DNA of 64,000 bases from Emergomyces orientalis (lineage: Eukaryota; Ascomycota; Eurotiomycetes; Onygenales; Ajellomycetaceae), in NCBI GenBank assembly GCA_002110485.1, contig MOWL01000072.1:248001-312000 (forward strand), in the 5' to 3' direction. A model generated the notes under the pieces. That model was not told the DNA's origin. It saw only the letters and a program-made list of their open reading frames with translations, and searched no databases. A program made the position numbers and the translations under genes. Of this stretch, positions 25,628-38,213 are shown in pieces. The first letter of the stretch is position 1. Every line of letters begins with the position of its first letter.

Positions 25628-27579
25628 TCACCACCAATCACCCTGATCTTTCATCGCAGCTGCAACCTTCATGAAGCCAGCAATGTTGCTTCCAGTAACC
25701 AAGGAAGGTAACTTGCCCTCTTCAGGCAGTGTGTACTTTTTCGCAGTCTCAACACCGATCTCGAAGCAGTCTTTCATAATCTGTTTCAATTTCGCATCAA
25801 CCTCAGCAGCCGTCCATGTCAGGCGCTGCGCATTCTGCGCCATCTCCAAGCCAGAGACAGCAACACCACCCGCATTCGCCGCCTTTCCGGGTCCGTACCA
25901 GACGGATTTGCCTTTTGAGTGGAAGCGGCGGCTGGCTTCGAAATGCTCGATAGCAGCGAGCGTGCAACCCATATTAGATCCCTCGGCAATGTATCTAGCG
26001 CCAGCTTCCATCAATGCCTGAGCTTCGGGCCCAGAGACTTCGTTTTGTGTGGCACAGGGCAGGACGACGTCGACTTTGCCGACATGCGTCCACGGTCGCT
26101 CGCCCTCCACATATTTACACCGTTCGCGGAAGGTATCGGTGTGGGCAAGGCTGGACAGTTGCTTGCGGTCGACTTTGATCTGCTGGATTAGGTGTATTTC
26201 TTCCGGCGTGATACTATCGCCGTGGTCGCGGACGATTAGGGAGCCCCTGCTGTCGCTGAGAGAGCAGACTGTGCCGCCGAACTCGATAACCTTGAGCGCT
26301 GCGTATTGTGCGACATTTCCGGAGCCGGAAATCGCGACACGTTTGCCTTTGAAGCTTTCTTTGCCGTCCGTGGCGTATTCAATCATGTGTTGGACGTACT
26401 ATTAGGAGAATTAGAGGTTTTAGTTTAGTTGACATGAGCCCCGGAAATATTTGAGTAACTGGGTTGTGTTAAGGGGCAAACGTACGTAAACCAGACCATA
26501 CCCAGTGGCCTCAGGACGAATATGGCTTCCGCCCCAGCTAAGTCCCTTGCCGGTCAACACGCCCTCCCAAAGATGTCGCTGTCTCTTGTAAGCACCGAAC
26601 AGGAATCCAATCTCAAGCCCAGAAACGCCAATGTCGCCGGCGGGAACGTCAATGTCAGCACCGATATGTTTGCTCAGTTCCATCATGAAAGCGAAACAGA
26701 ATTTTCGGATTTCGTTATCTGATTTCCCTTTGGGATCAAAGTCGGCGCCTCCCTTTCCACCGCCCATGTTTACTGAAAGGAGAACAATGACATATTAGTT
26801 TTTTGAACACTATGTTGCTTTCTTTATTTCTTTATCTCTCCGTTTTCGGCGTGTTCATCTTCGCTATGGTTCAAAACTTACATCCTGTCAAGGCATTTTT
26901 GAAAATCTGCTCGAAACCCAAAAATTTCAGGATGGACATGTTCACTATTTTTAATTCAATGTCAGCATGAGAAAACGCTAAAAGCTGATCGGGACAAATT
27001 ATTCCCATACCTGTGGGGTGAAACCGGAGGCCTCCTTTGTAAGGACCCAGAGCGGAGTTGAATTGGACCCGGTAGCCCCGGTTAACTTCGAGCTGCATGA
27101 AACGATTAGAGACAAAATAGAATATCATTGGACATCCGCGATGTATCATGTTTTTGCATACCTGTCCCTTATCATTTTCCCAAGTTACGCGGAATTGAAT
27201 GGTACGCTCAGGAACGGCGGCAACGGCGAGAGCTCTGCGATATTCTGGGTGTTGGTCGAAAAGGGTGGAGTTTTCCAAAGTAGAGGCCAGCTCTGCATTC
27301 ATTGTATCTGATCAGTACACTCCTTATTTTAATTTTTTTTTCTACCTTTGCTTGGCTATGATCCCCTTTTTTCACATATGTATGCCTCAACCTGAAGGAG
27401 GTGGCAAAATCCAAAAACCCTTTTCTCTTTTCCGTGTATTTTGCCATTGCTTTCCCGGTTTTGTACAGGAAGATCACACCAAAACTTGGCCGCTGCTAGC
27501 TAATGGAAGGGGAGGGCTGGAAAGATAACCCACCTCTGTAGGCCTGCTCGAACTCCGGCTCAACAGCGAGATGAGACAT
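25628..27579 (-). CDS. gdhA: NADP-specific glutamate dehydrogenase
   Basis: Catalyses reductive amination of 2-oxoglutarate with ammonium and NADPH to glutamate, the main ammonium-assimilating step in filamentous fungi (cytosolic homohexamer). Six exons on the minus strand: 27534-27579, 27162-27292, 27011-27092, 26882-26944, 26486-26772 and 25628-26398, giving 459 aa, the standard length for ascomycete GdhA. Visible landmarks are the KGGLRFHPTVN block, the catalytic lysine region MGGGKGGADFDPKGK, the PAGDIGVSG block and the dinucleotide-binding GSGNVAQYAA. The first intron is 241 nt, long for this window; the others are 69-109 nt, and all have GT-AG ends. ATG 27579 begins MSHLAVEPEFEQAY, matching the family N-terminus. 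GATA-factor-type motifs lie upstream. Nothing appears broken. Confidence 0.96.
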
Positions 27580-27975
27580 TATTTAATTTTCCACTCTCCT
27601 TATTTCCCAGCTATTTCAATAGAACGATGTTGAAAAGGAATGGAGGTTTGAGTGCAATTGGCTTCAAAACGAATATCAAATTCGTTGGGTGGGTTGATAT
27701 ACTAGGGAGTGTAGAAATATGTCTGTTGCGGCTTCGGCGGTCGATTTAGTAGTAGGACAGATTTGAAGCTGTGGTCGGCGTATAATTTGAAAAGTAAATC
27801 AACCTCCTAGAAGCTCACGAAGATGAAGAAGAAGAAGAAGAGGGAATGGGAGGATTAAATAAATAAAAATTTAAAATAAAAGGAGGGAAAAAGAGGGCAA
27901 AGGCAAATATTTGCCCATCCCTTCGGAAAAAGTGTGTTTGCCTTGCCTCGGAACCCAACTCGAGTACAAAAAACG

Positions 27976-28185
27976 TTATCTTTCGTATCGACCATAATTA
28001 TAGATTATATTTGGGCATATAAATTGGTCATTTCTATTATATGTTACTATTACCATTATTACAGTCTGTACTTTCACTGCTGTTTGTTAAAAATTGTTCT
28101 GGGGCTGGGAATTGGAAATTAGCGACGGCCGGAAACGGAGGGAGGAGCGGAAGAGACAGGAAGGGAAAATTGAAGGGGAGATAAG
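27976..28185. promoter_or_regulatory. GATA-factor motifs upstream of gdhA
   Basis: TTATC at 27976-27980 and GATAAG at 28180-28185 lie about 400 and 600 bp upstream of the gdhA start. GATA factors such as AreA/NIT2 regulate nitrogen genes through this core. The motif is short and frequent, so this is suggestive only. Confidence 0.3.
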
Positions 28186-28933
28186 GAAAAGGATAGCCAT
28201 TGGAGCTTGGGTGGAATGACGTAGAGATGACTGTGAAGTTAGCTACCAGCAGGAAACTCGCCTTTTTTTTTGGGGGGCTTTTGAGATGTCTCCTCGCGAC
28301 GGTTGGAGTTATTAGAGCTAGGAACATCCTACACTGTAGGGATGGCTACAGGAGAGATATATATATATCTACATCTAGATAACATAGAACTACCAAACGA
28401 CATGTGTTATTTTGCATCCTACTTTCAGGAATTCTGCCCACCAAACGGTTCTCGTGAGCCTACGCAGGACCCAAATTTTGATGTTGTGGTGCGGTGGCGT
28501 CGGGCGCAAAGCTTGGGACAAGGTCTCTTGACAGGAAACTTCCGATGACGGAACCCACACCAGCCTTGGCTCTTTGAAGGGTGATATTATTTAACACCTT
28601 TATCAAGAGCAACTCGATCCGTCAACCCGGTCCGAACCAGCATCCCCTTACCCTCTCGGTGCATGTTTCAGCAGAAGGTCCCCACGATGGCTTATCTAGG
28701 CTATTTTCAAAGTGCATTAAACTATGGTTAGCTCAGGAGGGTCCCATGCATTCGCATGCACGATCTCACTTATCTCTGCTCCATATCGGCATTATCAATT
28801 ACTATCAAGTCATGGCCTCCTGCTTTCAGCTCGTTCCCATTGGTTGCTTCCGGAGATTGGGTTCCAACAGGGTTGCTTTGTCCCCTTGGTCCTAGCGGCG
28901 GCTCCCGGGTATTTTCCTAAGAGGGCTCCCTCT

Positions 28934-28956
28934 CCCTAGCCCTAACCCTAACTCCC
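28934..28956. repeat. interstitial telomere-like repeat
   Basis: Three consecutive hexamers, CCCTAG then CCCTAA twice, followed by CTCCC. CCCTAA is the usual filamentous-fungal telomere unit. It may be a chance short tract, a telobox-type promoter element, or a healed break. Confidence 0.5.
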
Positions 28957-29383
28957 GAGGCCATTTATTAACCACAATCTCCTCATTTTCTTCAATTCCC
29001 GCCGTTTCACGGATTGCACGAATCGAAAGTTGATGTCAAGTTTTATTTATCGCTCCAAAAAAATTTTGCCATCGAGTCAACAAAGCGGTCGGCTGCAGAG
29101 TAGCAATTCGTGGATCATTTGTGATGAGAGAAGGGTATGTATCTTATGTTCTGGTCATCTTCGATAGTAAGGTAGGTGCTGAAGCATGTTCTAACGAAAC
29201 AGACCAACCCAAATTGATCGTTATCATCAACGCAAGATAGAAGCCCTCACAAATAAGAGGAAGCCACATTAACCAGAAAATTCAATTTTCAGTAGATATA
29301 CACGAATTCATCAATCTCCTGATCTGTCAAGTCTAAAAAAGGCAGGTTGGCCTAACAGCGCTCCTGAATCATCAACGGCATCT

Positions 29384-31185
29384 TTACCACTCTTTGAATG
29401 AGTGGTAGGTCTTCTTTATTGACTTGTCCTCTATGGCCGCCTGCTTCCCATGTTTTACCCTCTTCCTGCTCCGCAATTTATTTAGCACTATTGCGTTAAT
29501 GACCTGAATGCCGACACTCACGATCATAGTAACTAACACGCCTAGTACCACACGCAGACCAGGGTGATATACCAGCGCATCGTTCTCATGGAAAAGAAGA
29601 GGACCAATGATACAGCCAACTGATGAACCTGCCTGATACAGTGCTATATTCACCAATTGTTTGGTTGCTCCAACGATATTTCCAATGATCCATGAGGTTA
29701 TGAGTGGGCTCCCTGAGAACAGGCCCGCTATCATGGAATAGGCTGCCAAAAGAGGTGCCTGCTTGGAAGGTCCTCTGTCGAGCACATAAAGCATCGTTGC
29801 TCCAGCAATCACTGGTATCATAAAATAGCAAGGATCGCTGACTTCAACTTAGCCTTGCGCACAGTCCAGCAGCTAGCAAGAATGACTATTGTCCGAACAA
29901 TGCCAAACAGGACATTCAAAAGTGACGACCGGAATTTATCGAAACCAAAGCTGGGCAGAACTAACGGGCCGAAGACACTCGTTACAGATGCACCGATATT
30001 GACCAGCACTGACATGACAATCCACAGGTAGATTTTTGGTTCCAGCGCCACTTCCCGTACATGCGACCACTTGACTTCGCGAGATCCTGTACCGGTTTAG
30101 TTAGCGCGGAGGCGTTCAACGGCCTGCAGCCGCTCATGCTTGGCGAGGAAGCGGGCGGATGAGATGTTGTTATCCAGCTTCCAATATGCCCATGGCGAAC
30201 TCACGATTGTCACCTGGCCCGTGAAAAAGAAGATTCTTGGCTGAGTCATTAGAATATTTTATAATACATATACCAACGAATTCCACAGGTGAATTGCGGA
30301 ATTAAGAAAAGGAATTAGAGCTGACATCTGCCAGGGCTTCAGGATAGCAGATGGAATGTGGCCTAAACCATATGCCAACACCGACGCCATGATAATTGCA
30401 ACCCCGTTCGTTGAATACCAGATAGCCACTCGAACAGGTTGCTCGGCACGGCGATACCATTGACTTGTAATTACGCTGAAAAGGGGAAGACAGCCTGCTT
30501 TGAAGAGTCCCAGAAAGAACAGGGCGGCGAGTGAGGAGACGAAATCCCTGCATTCAAGCCATGCATTCTTGAGATATACCCCACCCAAGAATCAACATCG
30601 GCATCAGGATTCGGTAGTGCATTCGCACGATCAACCACGTGGAAAAGGGCTTCCATGCAAGCTGTGCGATTGGCGATATCGAGCCGGCCCAGGAGTATTG
30701 GTTTCCATGCATGCCGATGTCTTTTTGAAGATTGGACAGTGAACCTGTGCCGAGAGCAGCCTTATCGAGAACCTGGAGAAGTGGAGCATAATATGTTAAC
30801 TACCATAGGGCAACCGAAGATTCGATCATCCGAACTCAAGATCTCGCCGTAATCAGAAACATGTGAATGATATGCACCCACCTTCAAAAATTATATCCAC
30901 ATCAGACCCGTCAGGATAACTTTATTGGTCTTTCTTGCAATGCGGACGTTCTACGTACCCAAATATATTTCATTAGAAGATCATCGTATTTTCTTTCTTT
31001 CATTTTCGCGAAAGGTAGAAAGAAGGTATCTCATTGACACGGACATTATCTTCAGTATGTTGTATCCTTTGATCCCCAATGGCGGCGAGTGATGCATCAA
31101 CCTTTTTAGCCATGGAAACTCGCGTTTCAATTTTGGAATCCTCAACCAAGCCACGCCCTAGGGCCGGACTATGCTCTGGCCTCAT
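29384..31185 (-). pseudogene. ACS-family MFS permease (allantoate/nicotinate permease-like) pseudogene
   Basis: The minus strand encodes most of a Dal5/Tna1-type anion:cation symporter in broken pieces. The order is an N-terminal acidic start (from 31185), an FLK exon end, a VLDKAALGTGS block after an intron at about 30776-30878, then LQKDIGMHGNQYSWAGSI. Next come FFLGLFKAGCLP with TSQWYRRAEQP, VALEPKIYLWIVMS, GNIVGATKQ and GSSVGCIIGPLLF, ending at TAA 29384. The defects are an in-frame TAA in the first segment near 30884, a frameshift near 30555, another TAA near 30099 where the family has a Gln-like codon (ANQTGTG region), and a frameshift near 29822. The segment between 30099 and 30270 also lacks a clean join. 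Several independent lesions make sequencing error an unlikely explanation. Intact relatives import allantoate, nicotinate or similar carboxylates. Confidence 0.8.
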
Positions 31186-33739
31186 TCAGTGGTTGTTAAG
31201 TCGAAGTATAACAATATAAAATGATATTTATTATGAGCTTCAGTTCTTTCTAAATATACATATTAGCTTCACATAAGTAGCAACTTTTAATGAAACATGA
31301 GGAACCCAAAATGCCAAAACCAAGAACGGGCTTACTCAGAGGGAGAAGACTTTAAATCCCGAAAAATAGCTGGAGATGGGAAATCTTTCTGGTCTGCGGT
31401 GTGTGTAACTACAATTCGCAAAGGGAGGCTTAACAGAATTCTGATATGCATATGCACATTGCTCCATCGTATGCGCAGCAACGAAAGCAGACCAATCTCT
31501 CTGCATTTACAAGTTTACCCAGGATTTATATAACAAAATTCGTGTTTAACTTTAACTAATCAACGGGTCAATGTTGCTCCAAATGGTTAACTTACCCTTA
31601 AATTCTACCCCCGATTGTCGCATTCGGGTCACACCTTAAGAAATGTGAAGAGGTTGGAAACGGTTACTTGATTGTGTTATAGGAAAACGGAGCGGAAAAC
31701 ATGACTGTCCAACCTTTCATAGAGTTATTAGCTTGGTTTTAGTTCTAAGTGCTTCGTTAAGATAAAAACCTGACGCGTACTTAGGTAGCAAAAGAAAGCC
31801 AATGTCACTCACAAACTTTGTGCATCTGGTAATCAATCCATCTAGCATCGACAATAAGTCGAACCGAATTGGGTATTTCAGACACTGACGGAGAGGCTTT
31901 ATGACGCAATTGTTCCCATCAAGGAACTGACTTTCAGATGAACAACTCGCGACAGATAATAAATTGAAAGACCAAACAGTTCTTGGAGTGTTTTTTATCC
32001 CGTGTAAGACTTAGAGTAGTATACTACTTTGCATCGTGATGTCTCTTATCAAGAGCCTTTCTCATCGCTATCATATGCCAAGGAGAGAGAAGAAAGAAAA
32101 ATGCAATGCAGCGTTGAATCAGTGTAATTGAGTGGATGTTAGCCGACTCTTGGTCATGAGCATGTAATAATAATAAAGGGTTCCCTCATGTCGAATGAAA
32201 TAGCTCTCCTCAAAACACCCCGAAGTTTGCGATGGTCCATATTTGCCCCGGCTTTACCATATCTATGGTCTAAATTAGTATGCTATCCGGGGGGCTAAAG
32301 CCGATTTCGGGTGGGATTTTTGTGTCAGGCATTTTGTCGTCTTTTCTTCCAATATTTTCGGGAAATGTTCCGGAATCTCCCCGCCGTCGTCGGAGTTAGT
32401 TAAAAAATTACCCATGCGAAATGGAAGGGGGAAAATTGGATAAACTAGCCCTAACAAGTTCATGTATGGACCTAATTAATTCACAACCCTTGATAAGACA
32501 AGCAGTTCAGTACAATTCGGACAGCACCCTCCGCTAACACCGAGGGCGGTAAAGTTTAAAAAGCATTTGTCCAAGGCAAATTTTTGGCTGCCGGGATGCG
32601 GGAAAACTAGAGAATGACAGAAATAAGCCCCGAGGTATTTACCAAATGTGATTTTAACGATATCAATATATTGTTGCTTGGATGATGGGTGGCTTAGCCA
32701 CCTGATAACAAATGCAGAGTGTTGGAAGCAGATAAACCGCCGTGTTTGAGCTTGTAAATGTTGCAATGCTAAAAGGAAGCAGGGAAATAGTGGCCTTTTT
32801 GCGAATCAGGAGGCAAAACCGTCTGCCTCATCATCATTCGTGTGAGGCCGAACTGTCGATCTGCTAGCTGTTGCGAGTATTCGCATCTCCGCCGCATACA
32901 AAGAAAGCTACATGCGGAACAACTGCTTCTTGGTCATCAAGGTTGAAGGTCGCAACTTTCAGTCTTGCGCAAAATGGTGGGCACTTTTCTTCGGCCATGC
33001 AAATCATTATGGTTAGTACCGCCGAGGTCGATTTTGGGTAATTAGCCGAATGGATCTCAGCCCAGGAACCAGTAGCTTCGTTGAATAAAGGTTTTCGGAT
33101 TCTCCTTGATTACACGCAGCGGAAAACAGAACCTATCTAGCCATGGATGCTTAAAATAATTCTCAAGAATTAACTAAAGTGCTAGTTAGGCAAAGGAAGT
33201 TTGACCAAAATAAACCTACTATTATTAATGTTGTTGTCTCTTGCGATGTTGTGGAGATATAGCCATTTCGCTTGGGTAGTGCGCTTATCCACCCTTCGCG
33301 AGACGAAAGGGGATAAAGCTTGCGTTTCAAGCAATGGTGCTATAAGGCGTGACAAGCATTGCTCCTTTAGCGCCCAATAGATCTTGAGAGGACCAATCCC
33401 AGGTGCTGCCTCAGAACCGACTGCCTAAGCTAAAGCTTAGGGTGACTTCAAAAGTCAACAATCGGGCGCCTTTTCCTGACATTTCCAAGAATAGATTGTA
33501 TCCACGCTGGGTTTCTAAATATGAGCTATAATGAAATTGTTGTAACACTTGTTATTCTTTGGCAATGGATGAGAAAATGGGCGCTGTTTTCCATTAACAT
33601 GTAGCTTTTGTGTTACTGAATACAAGTGCAGAGATCCTACTGCCGTGCTACAGCTCCTCTCAGCCCAAACATCAGCAGAGCGCTCCCAGTGAATGATGCC
33701 TCCCACCATTTCAACCATTGTGCGATTCTCAAGTTCACA
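31186..33739. other. intergenic, no gene seen
   Basis: About 2.5 kb without a supportable coding region on either strand; only short frames lacking motifs. The last few hundred bases are the promoter region of the CFEM-like gene. Confidence 0.45.
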
Positions 33740-35147
33740 ATGAGGGTCAGCCATGTGTTTGTTGCTACTATCATTATTGCTGTTGATGCTGTCACTAGAG
33801 CCGCTGTACCAGATTGTGTAGTAAGTCATGCATCACCTCCCCTTCACACTGACAGCTCTAACTCTTACATAGAACAGCTGTTTTCAAAGCGCGGTAAATG
33901 ACAATGGCTGCGACAAATGGTTGGCCGATCCGGAATGTTGCCAGAGTAGAACTTTCCTTTATTCGATTGCAAAGTGCTTCTATGAGTCCGTGATATGCAG
34001 CGATCTCAACTCAGAAGAAGGGTGGTCTCATCTCGTGGAACAATGTGACAAAGTAGATGTTGATATTCCTTCCCACTATTCCTCCATGCTTGGGCGGCAG
34101 CACACAAGTACAGGGACAACCACGGAATCCACGACATCCACATCCACACCTACATCCACACTTACATCTTCCCCCACCACTGAATCGACCACTGAATCGA
34201 CCACTGAATCGACCACTGAATCGACTACTGCATCGACCACTGCATCGACCACTGCATCGACCACTGCATCAACTACAGAAACTCTACCAACCAGGTCTCC
34301 AACCATACGCCCATCAGCCACGGCCACGGACATCTCTAATGACTCGAAACCCCCAAACAGTAACAACAGAAGCAATGAAAGTGGGGATCTTAGCACAGCT
34401 GCGAAAGTAACAATTGGTGTTATCATCCCCTTCTTAATCCTCTATCTGCTAGTAGCATTGTTTCTTTGGCTCCGTCAACGACAGAAGAAGGCCACCCCAT
34501 CTAGCACAGAGACACAAAATAACAAAGCTCATGAAATTAAACCACTGGTCTATGAGATGTCAGGAGCAGAAATTAGCAGAAATGATTTCAGGTATGACTA
34601 TGCAGCTGAATTAGAAGCAGTTGACACCAGCATACGAGGAGGATCTTTTCTACCTATGCCCAATGTAAATCTGACATTATCGCTGCCGCATATGAACTCA
34701 GATAACATTCTAGATGACCACACGCAGCAAGTTAGAGAGCCGGATGCGGGTGCTGCTCATACCAGATCTGTAAATCATCTATCTAATTCGGGCAGTTTGA
34801 GGGCTTCTGAACCAGCAGCTACAGCAGCATTCCCAAACACATCCTCCACGAGCACCACAACAGACTCAAGTGCGCCAGCACCTCTAATTCAATCGCCAAG
34901 TACACAGATGTCACCCATTGAATCATCAATTAATGCTTCCCTGGAAGAAACCAGGGAGATACAAGGGCTACTTTCGAGTCTAGAGGCATTAGAACAGCGG
35001 AAGCGAGAGAGTGCTTCAAAGGCACAAGTGCTGGAAAAAGAAGAAGCTGCTGTAATAGCAGAAGAGCAGGCCCTACTGGAGGAGATTCAGACGAAAACTG
35101 GAAATGTTCTACAAAGAATGAAAACTCTCACGCCTCAGCGGTCCTAG
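33740..35147 (+). CDS. CFEM-like single-pass membrane protein
   Basis: Two exons (33740-33820 and 33873-35147) give 451 aa. Residues 1-21 are a signal peptide. Residues 24-85 carry eight cysteines (26, 30, 40, 49, 50, 62, 69, 85) after a PDC start, close to the CFEM pattern. The usual CxC is an adjacent CC, the following spacing is wider, and Asp46 precedes it as in haem-binding CFEM domains. Then follow a Ser/Thr-rich stalk with a 12-bp coding repeat (residues about 130-161), a hydrophobic helix at about 206-228 flanked by RQRQKK, and a 220-residue cytoplasmic tail. The tail is Ser-rich and ends in a predicted coiled coil (EIQGLLSSLEAL onward). CFEM proteins act at the fungal surface in adhesion, haem uptake or signalling. 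The tail suggests a sensor-like protein rather than a GPI-anchored wall protein, but that is inference. Confidence 0.82.
34179..34274 (+). repeat. in-frame 12-bp minisatellite (eight units)
   Basis: Eight tandem units of ACTGAATCGACC or its ACTGCATCGACC variant, encoding T-E-S-T then T-A-S-T tetrapeptides in the stalk of the CFEM-like protein. The unit is a multiple of three, so copy-number change would keep the frame. Confidence 0.95.
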
Positions 35148-38143
35148 TAAAGGGATTATGTCGAATTGTTCCACCAGTACGCTTGTGGAATCTCAAGAGT
35201 AGGAGGGATGTTGCAATCGAACGGTTTCGCAAAAAGTGACCTTCAGGATTCCATTTGTTACTCGTTAAGAGGCATGGGCTGCGCTTCATTCCGTGTTTCT
35301 CACCTCAATTACACATCAATCAGCAATACATATCCCCAAGCGCCGCCCATATTGCCCCTAGGCACATCTGGATTCGCTGCTTGGCTCCGAGAGAAGGGGA
35401 CGAAGGATAAGAAAACAGATTACCTATTATTTCATTTTGCTCTGGTTGCGGGCACCGTCAGCATCAGGGTAAAATGTTACCGATCTCTTATCAAACAACC
35501 ACACCCACACCTACACCCACATCTACCTTCAATTTCTTTCATTTTAAGTCTACAGCCATGAGTTGCTACGGGGCCACTCGTGTATATATCATTTCCTCCA
35601 CATTCATGTTTATACCCCTCATATAGATTGAGTCAGGAAACCAAGTAGTTTTCCAACCTTGAATTCCAGAAATAATGCCAAAGCCCACACCCCTCTTCTT
35701 TCAACCAATATTGAAAGGTTTATTACGTATACCACCTCGTCACCCCTGGCAGATTATGCCCACCTGAAGCCACCGGGAGACTCAAGTAGACCTGGTAGAA
35801 TGCAGCATAACTACACTTAAGGGGCATCGAAGGATTGGGGTTGAGGTAGTCCTGGGTATGAAAGGAAGAAGACCCCTCCACGCCGTTTAGCTCCTCCGAT
35901 ACTTATGTCCTCCTTACCTCTAACTCAGCCCCGGACTATAAACTTCCAAGCCTCGGCGTCACTTCAGAGAAACAGACGGCTTTGAAAATAGACCTGCGAA
36001 GCTAAAATGAGAAATTTATCTTCTCAAATGCCACTCGTTTCCACTCACTTAATCTCCTGCCCCTTTGAATATAATCCATTCTCGCCTCACACGCTAAGTC
36101 GTATCCACAAATGGATGAAGGTCGCCATTATGGAGCAGTCGAAAAAGAAAACATGCACGTAGCATAGTATTCAAATGACACTACGGACTACTTTGATTAG
36201 TATCCGTGGAAACAGAAACCAACAGATTTGGTTTCTTTCTATGAATCTAAGACCTATATCTGTCTAATAACGAGGCAATGTTCGGAAATCAAATCGAGCT
36301 AAATCTGCGGTGTTGCATAGCAAGTGGTGTTGGATATGTTACTCTGGTTTGTTGTCAAATGGGTGATCGTTCGTTACTATGTTGGCAACCGAAAAGTGTG
36401 TGAGTGTCGCCTTCATTATCCTTATCAATCCCATTGCCTTCGCGAGGCTCTGAATTCTTCGTTTTTCATATTGGTTTTCTTATTTGCCACATTACAGTGG
36501 CTAATGTTCTTTTACAATGCCTATGCCATACATCATATTACGAACAAGGGAAGAAAGAATTGCAATCAACTCATTTTTATCTTTCACTCTCTAATTGGGA
36601 AAGAAAAACAATGCGGGAATCCCATCTGCCAGCCATGTGAGAGTGATTAACATATGTAACGTTATATGTTCAAACATTGGGGACGTTACTATCGAGTTTA
36701 ATATTAACTATTATGATTATTCGATTATTCATAGCACAAGAGAGCGTTGAAGAATTATCGCATAATTGATGGAGGGGAGGGAAAGGGTTGCACGATCCAA
36801 ATCGCCTTTGGATTTGATTCGATCCCTATCTATCTAACTGTAGCATGTTGCATTTTATCCCTCATTCGGAGAAACCAAAGTTAAATCGCGTGCTTCTCTC
36901 AATGTCTACGTAACAAAGGCCTCAGCCCTAGGTAGACAGTCAGTCTGGCCCACGGCAATGCAAGCCACATTCGTAATGAATTGATGAAGAATCCGGTCCC
37001 GTTAGGAAGGAAAAGGGTCAAATGGAATATCGTAGGCAGACAATTCCTGTCATCAAACTTTCTAGGGCAAGGCCGCGGGGGGGCCTGCTTGAGGGGAAAC
37101 ATGAAGAGGATTGCCCTCACAAAACGAGCAGGTACTTCCATTTGGCTTTCGGATGTCCGTTCAACGAGGCGGGGATACCAAAGAGTCTGGCCGTCATTGA
37201 TACCATCCCATGAAAGCTTACCAGGCCGAGGCTAACTTTCTAACATTTATTGTGTTGGAAAATGTAGAAAGTTGGAAAAGTGGAAATGGCGAAGGTCGAG
37301 AACAACTGGAGGTTTTGAATCCAAAAAAGAGGGATTCTGGGCCTGGAGCTAGAACAATTATATAAGCCAGGGGGGACAGGCGAATGGAAAAATGGGTGAT
37401 CCCATTATTGGTTCATTTTAGTAGTACAAAGGAAATAAGGTTATATACAGGACAAGTTGCCTGCCCCTCCTGCCCTGCCCAGTTCTCCCTCCCGATCCGG
37501 CGCGGCGTACCCCATTGGACCCGAAGAATGTGAGGGGGGCGTGGGTGGTGGGGGGGGACGTCAGCCAAAAAAAGAGACAAACTCAGGCACAAGCCAGGGG
37601 TAACAGCCAATGGAAACAGGGAAGCCTCGTATTGAAACTTTGCACCGAAACCGCGAATAAACAGCCCTCGCAGCTGGGGAGGGGACTGCCACGTCGATCA
37701 GGACAGGACGGAATCTGGGTGTGAGTTTGGGCAGGGAATTGAGGTAAAAATCCCCTCTCGCTTATTATGCCCCGTGATGTAGCTTCGTGTTCAGTTTGGC
37801 TACGAATTCACGGCTCCCACATGCTACGTTGGATGGAAAAGCCCCCCTCCTTTGTTTCCATTGACTGGGGAGAATAAAATCCGATGTTAGAGTCGGAAAA
37901 TGCCATAGAGGAAAAGCTTTTACACGCGAAACGAAACACGACACAGGTTGAGTGTTTCCGAGTGTGAACTGGGCGGGGATGAACTGTTCAAGCCTCCGTC
38001 ATTGGCTGGTGTCGGGGGGCTAAGGTGCATTAGTAATAGGGGGTAATACCTGGATGACACACACACCACACCACAACAGCCTTACACAAAGTTACCACTC
38101 CACCGAACGGGGGTGTGGAGCGTCTCCTACGCTCTGGACCAAA
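35148..38143. other. 3-kb intergenic region, no gene seen
   Basis: No supportable coding region. Weak frames around 36324-36650 and 36981-37235 occur on both strands and carry no motif. The distal part is the upstream region of the Asp f 7-like gene. Confidence 0.45.
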
Positions 38144-38213
38144 CTTTTTTCCTCCCTTCTCTTCCCTTTCTTCCTTTTCTTCCTTTTCTTCGTTCTATTC
38201 ATTCTCTCTTCCC
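38144..38213 (+). promoter_or_regulatory. long pyrimidine-rich promoter tract
   Basis: About 70 bases almost purely C and T on the coding strand, 500-570 bp upstream of the Asp f 7-like ATG. CT-rich tracts near transcription starts are typical of strongly expressed fungal genes. The open frame running through it (38054-38608) is a leader artefact. Confidence 0.5.

Larger units (their letters stand above)
27580..29383. other. gdhA upstream region, no gene
   Basis: An AT- and purine-rich 5' region (GAAGAAGAAG run near 27820-27840) followed by non-coding sequence. It contains a short telomere-like repeat at 28934. No gene was recognised. Confidence 0.45.

Noticed and set aside
34179..34274. CRISPR-like array
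   Set aside because: The units are contiguous 12-mers without spacers, are coding, and the genome is eukaryotic.
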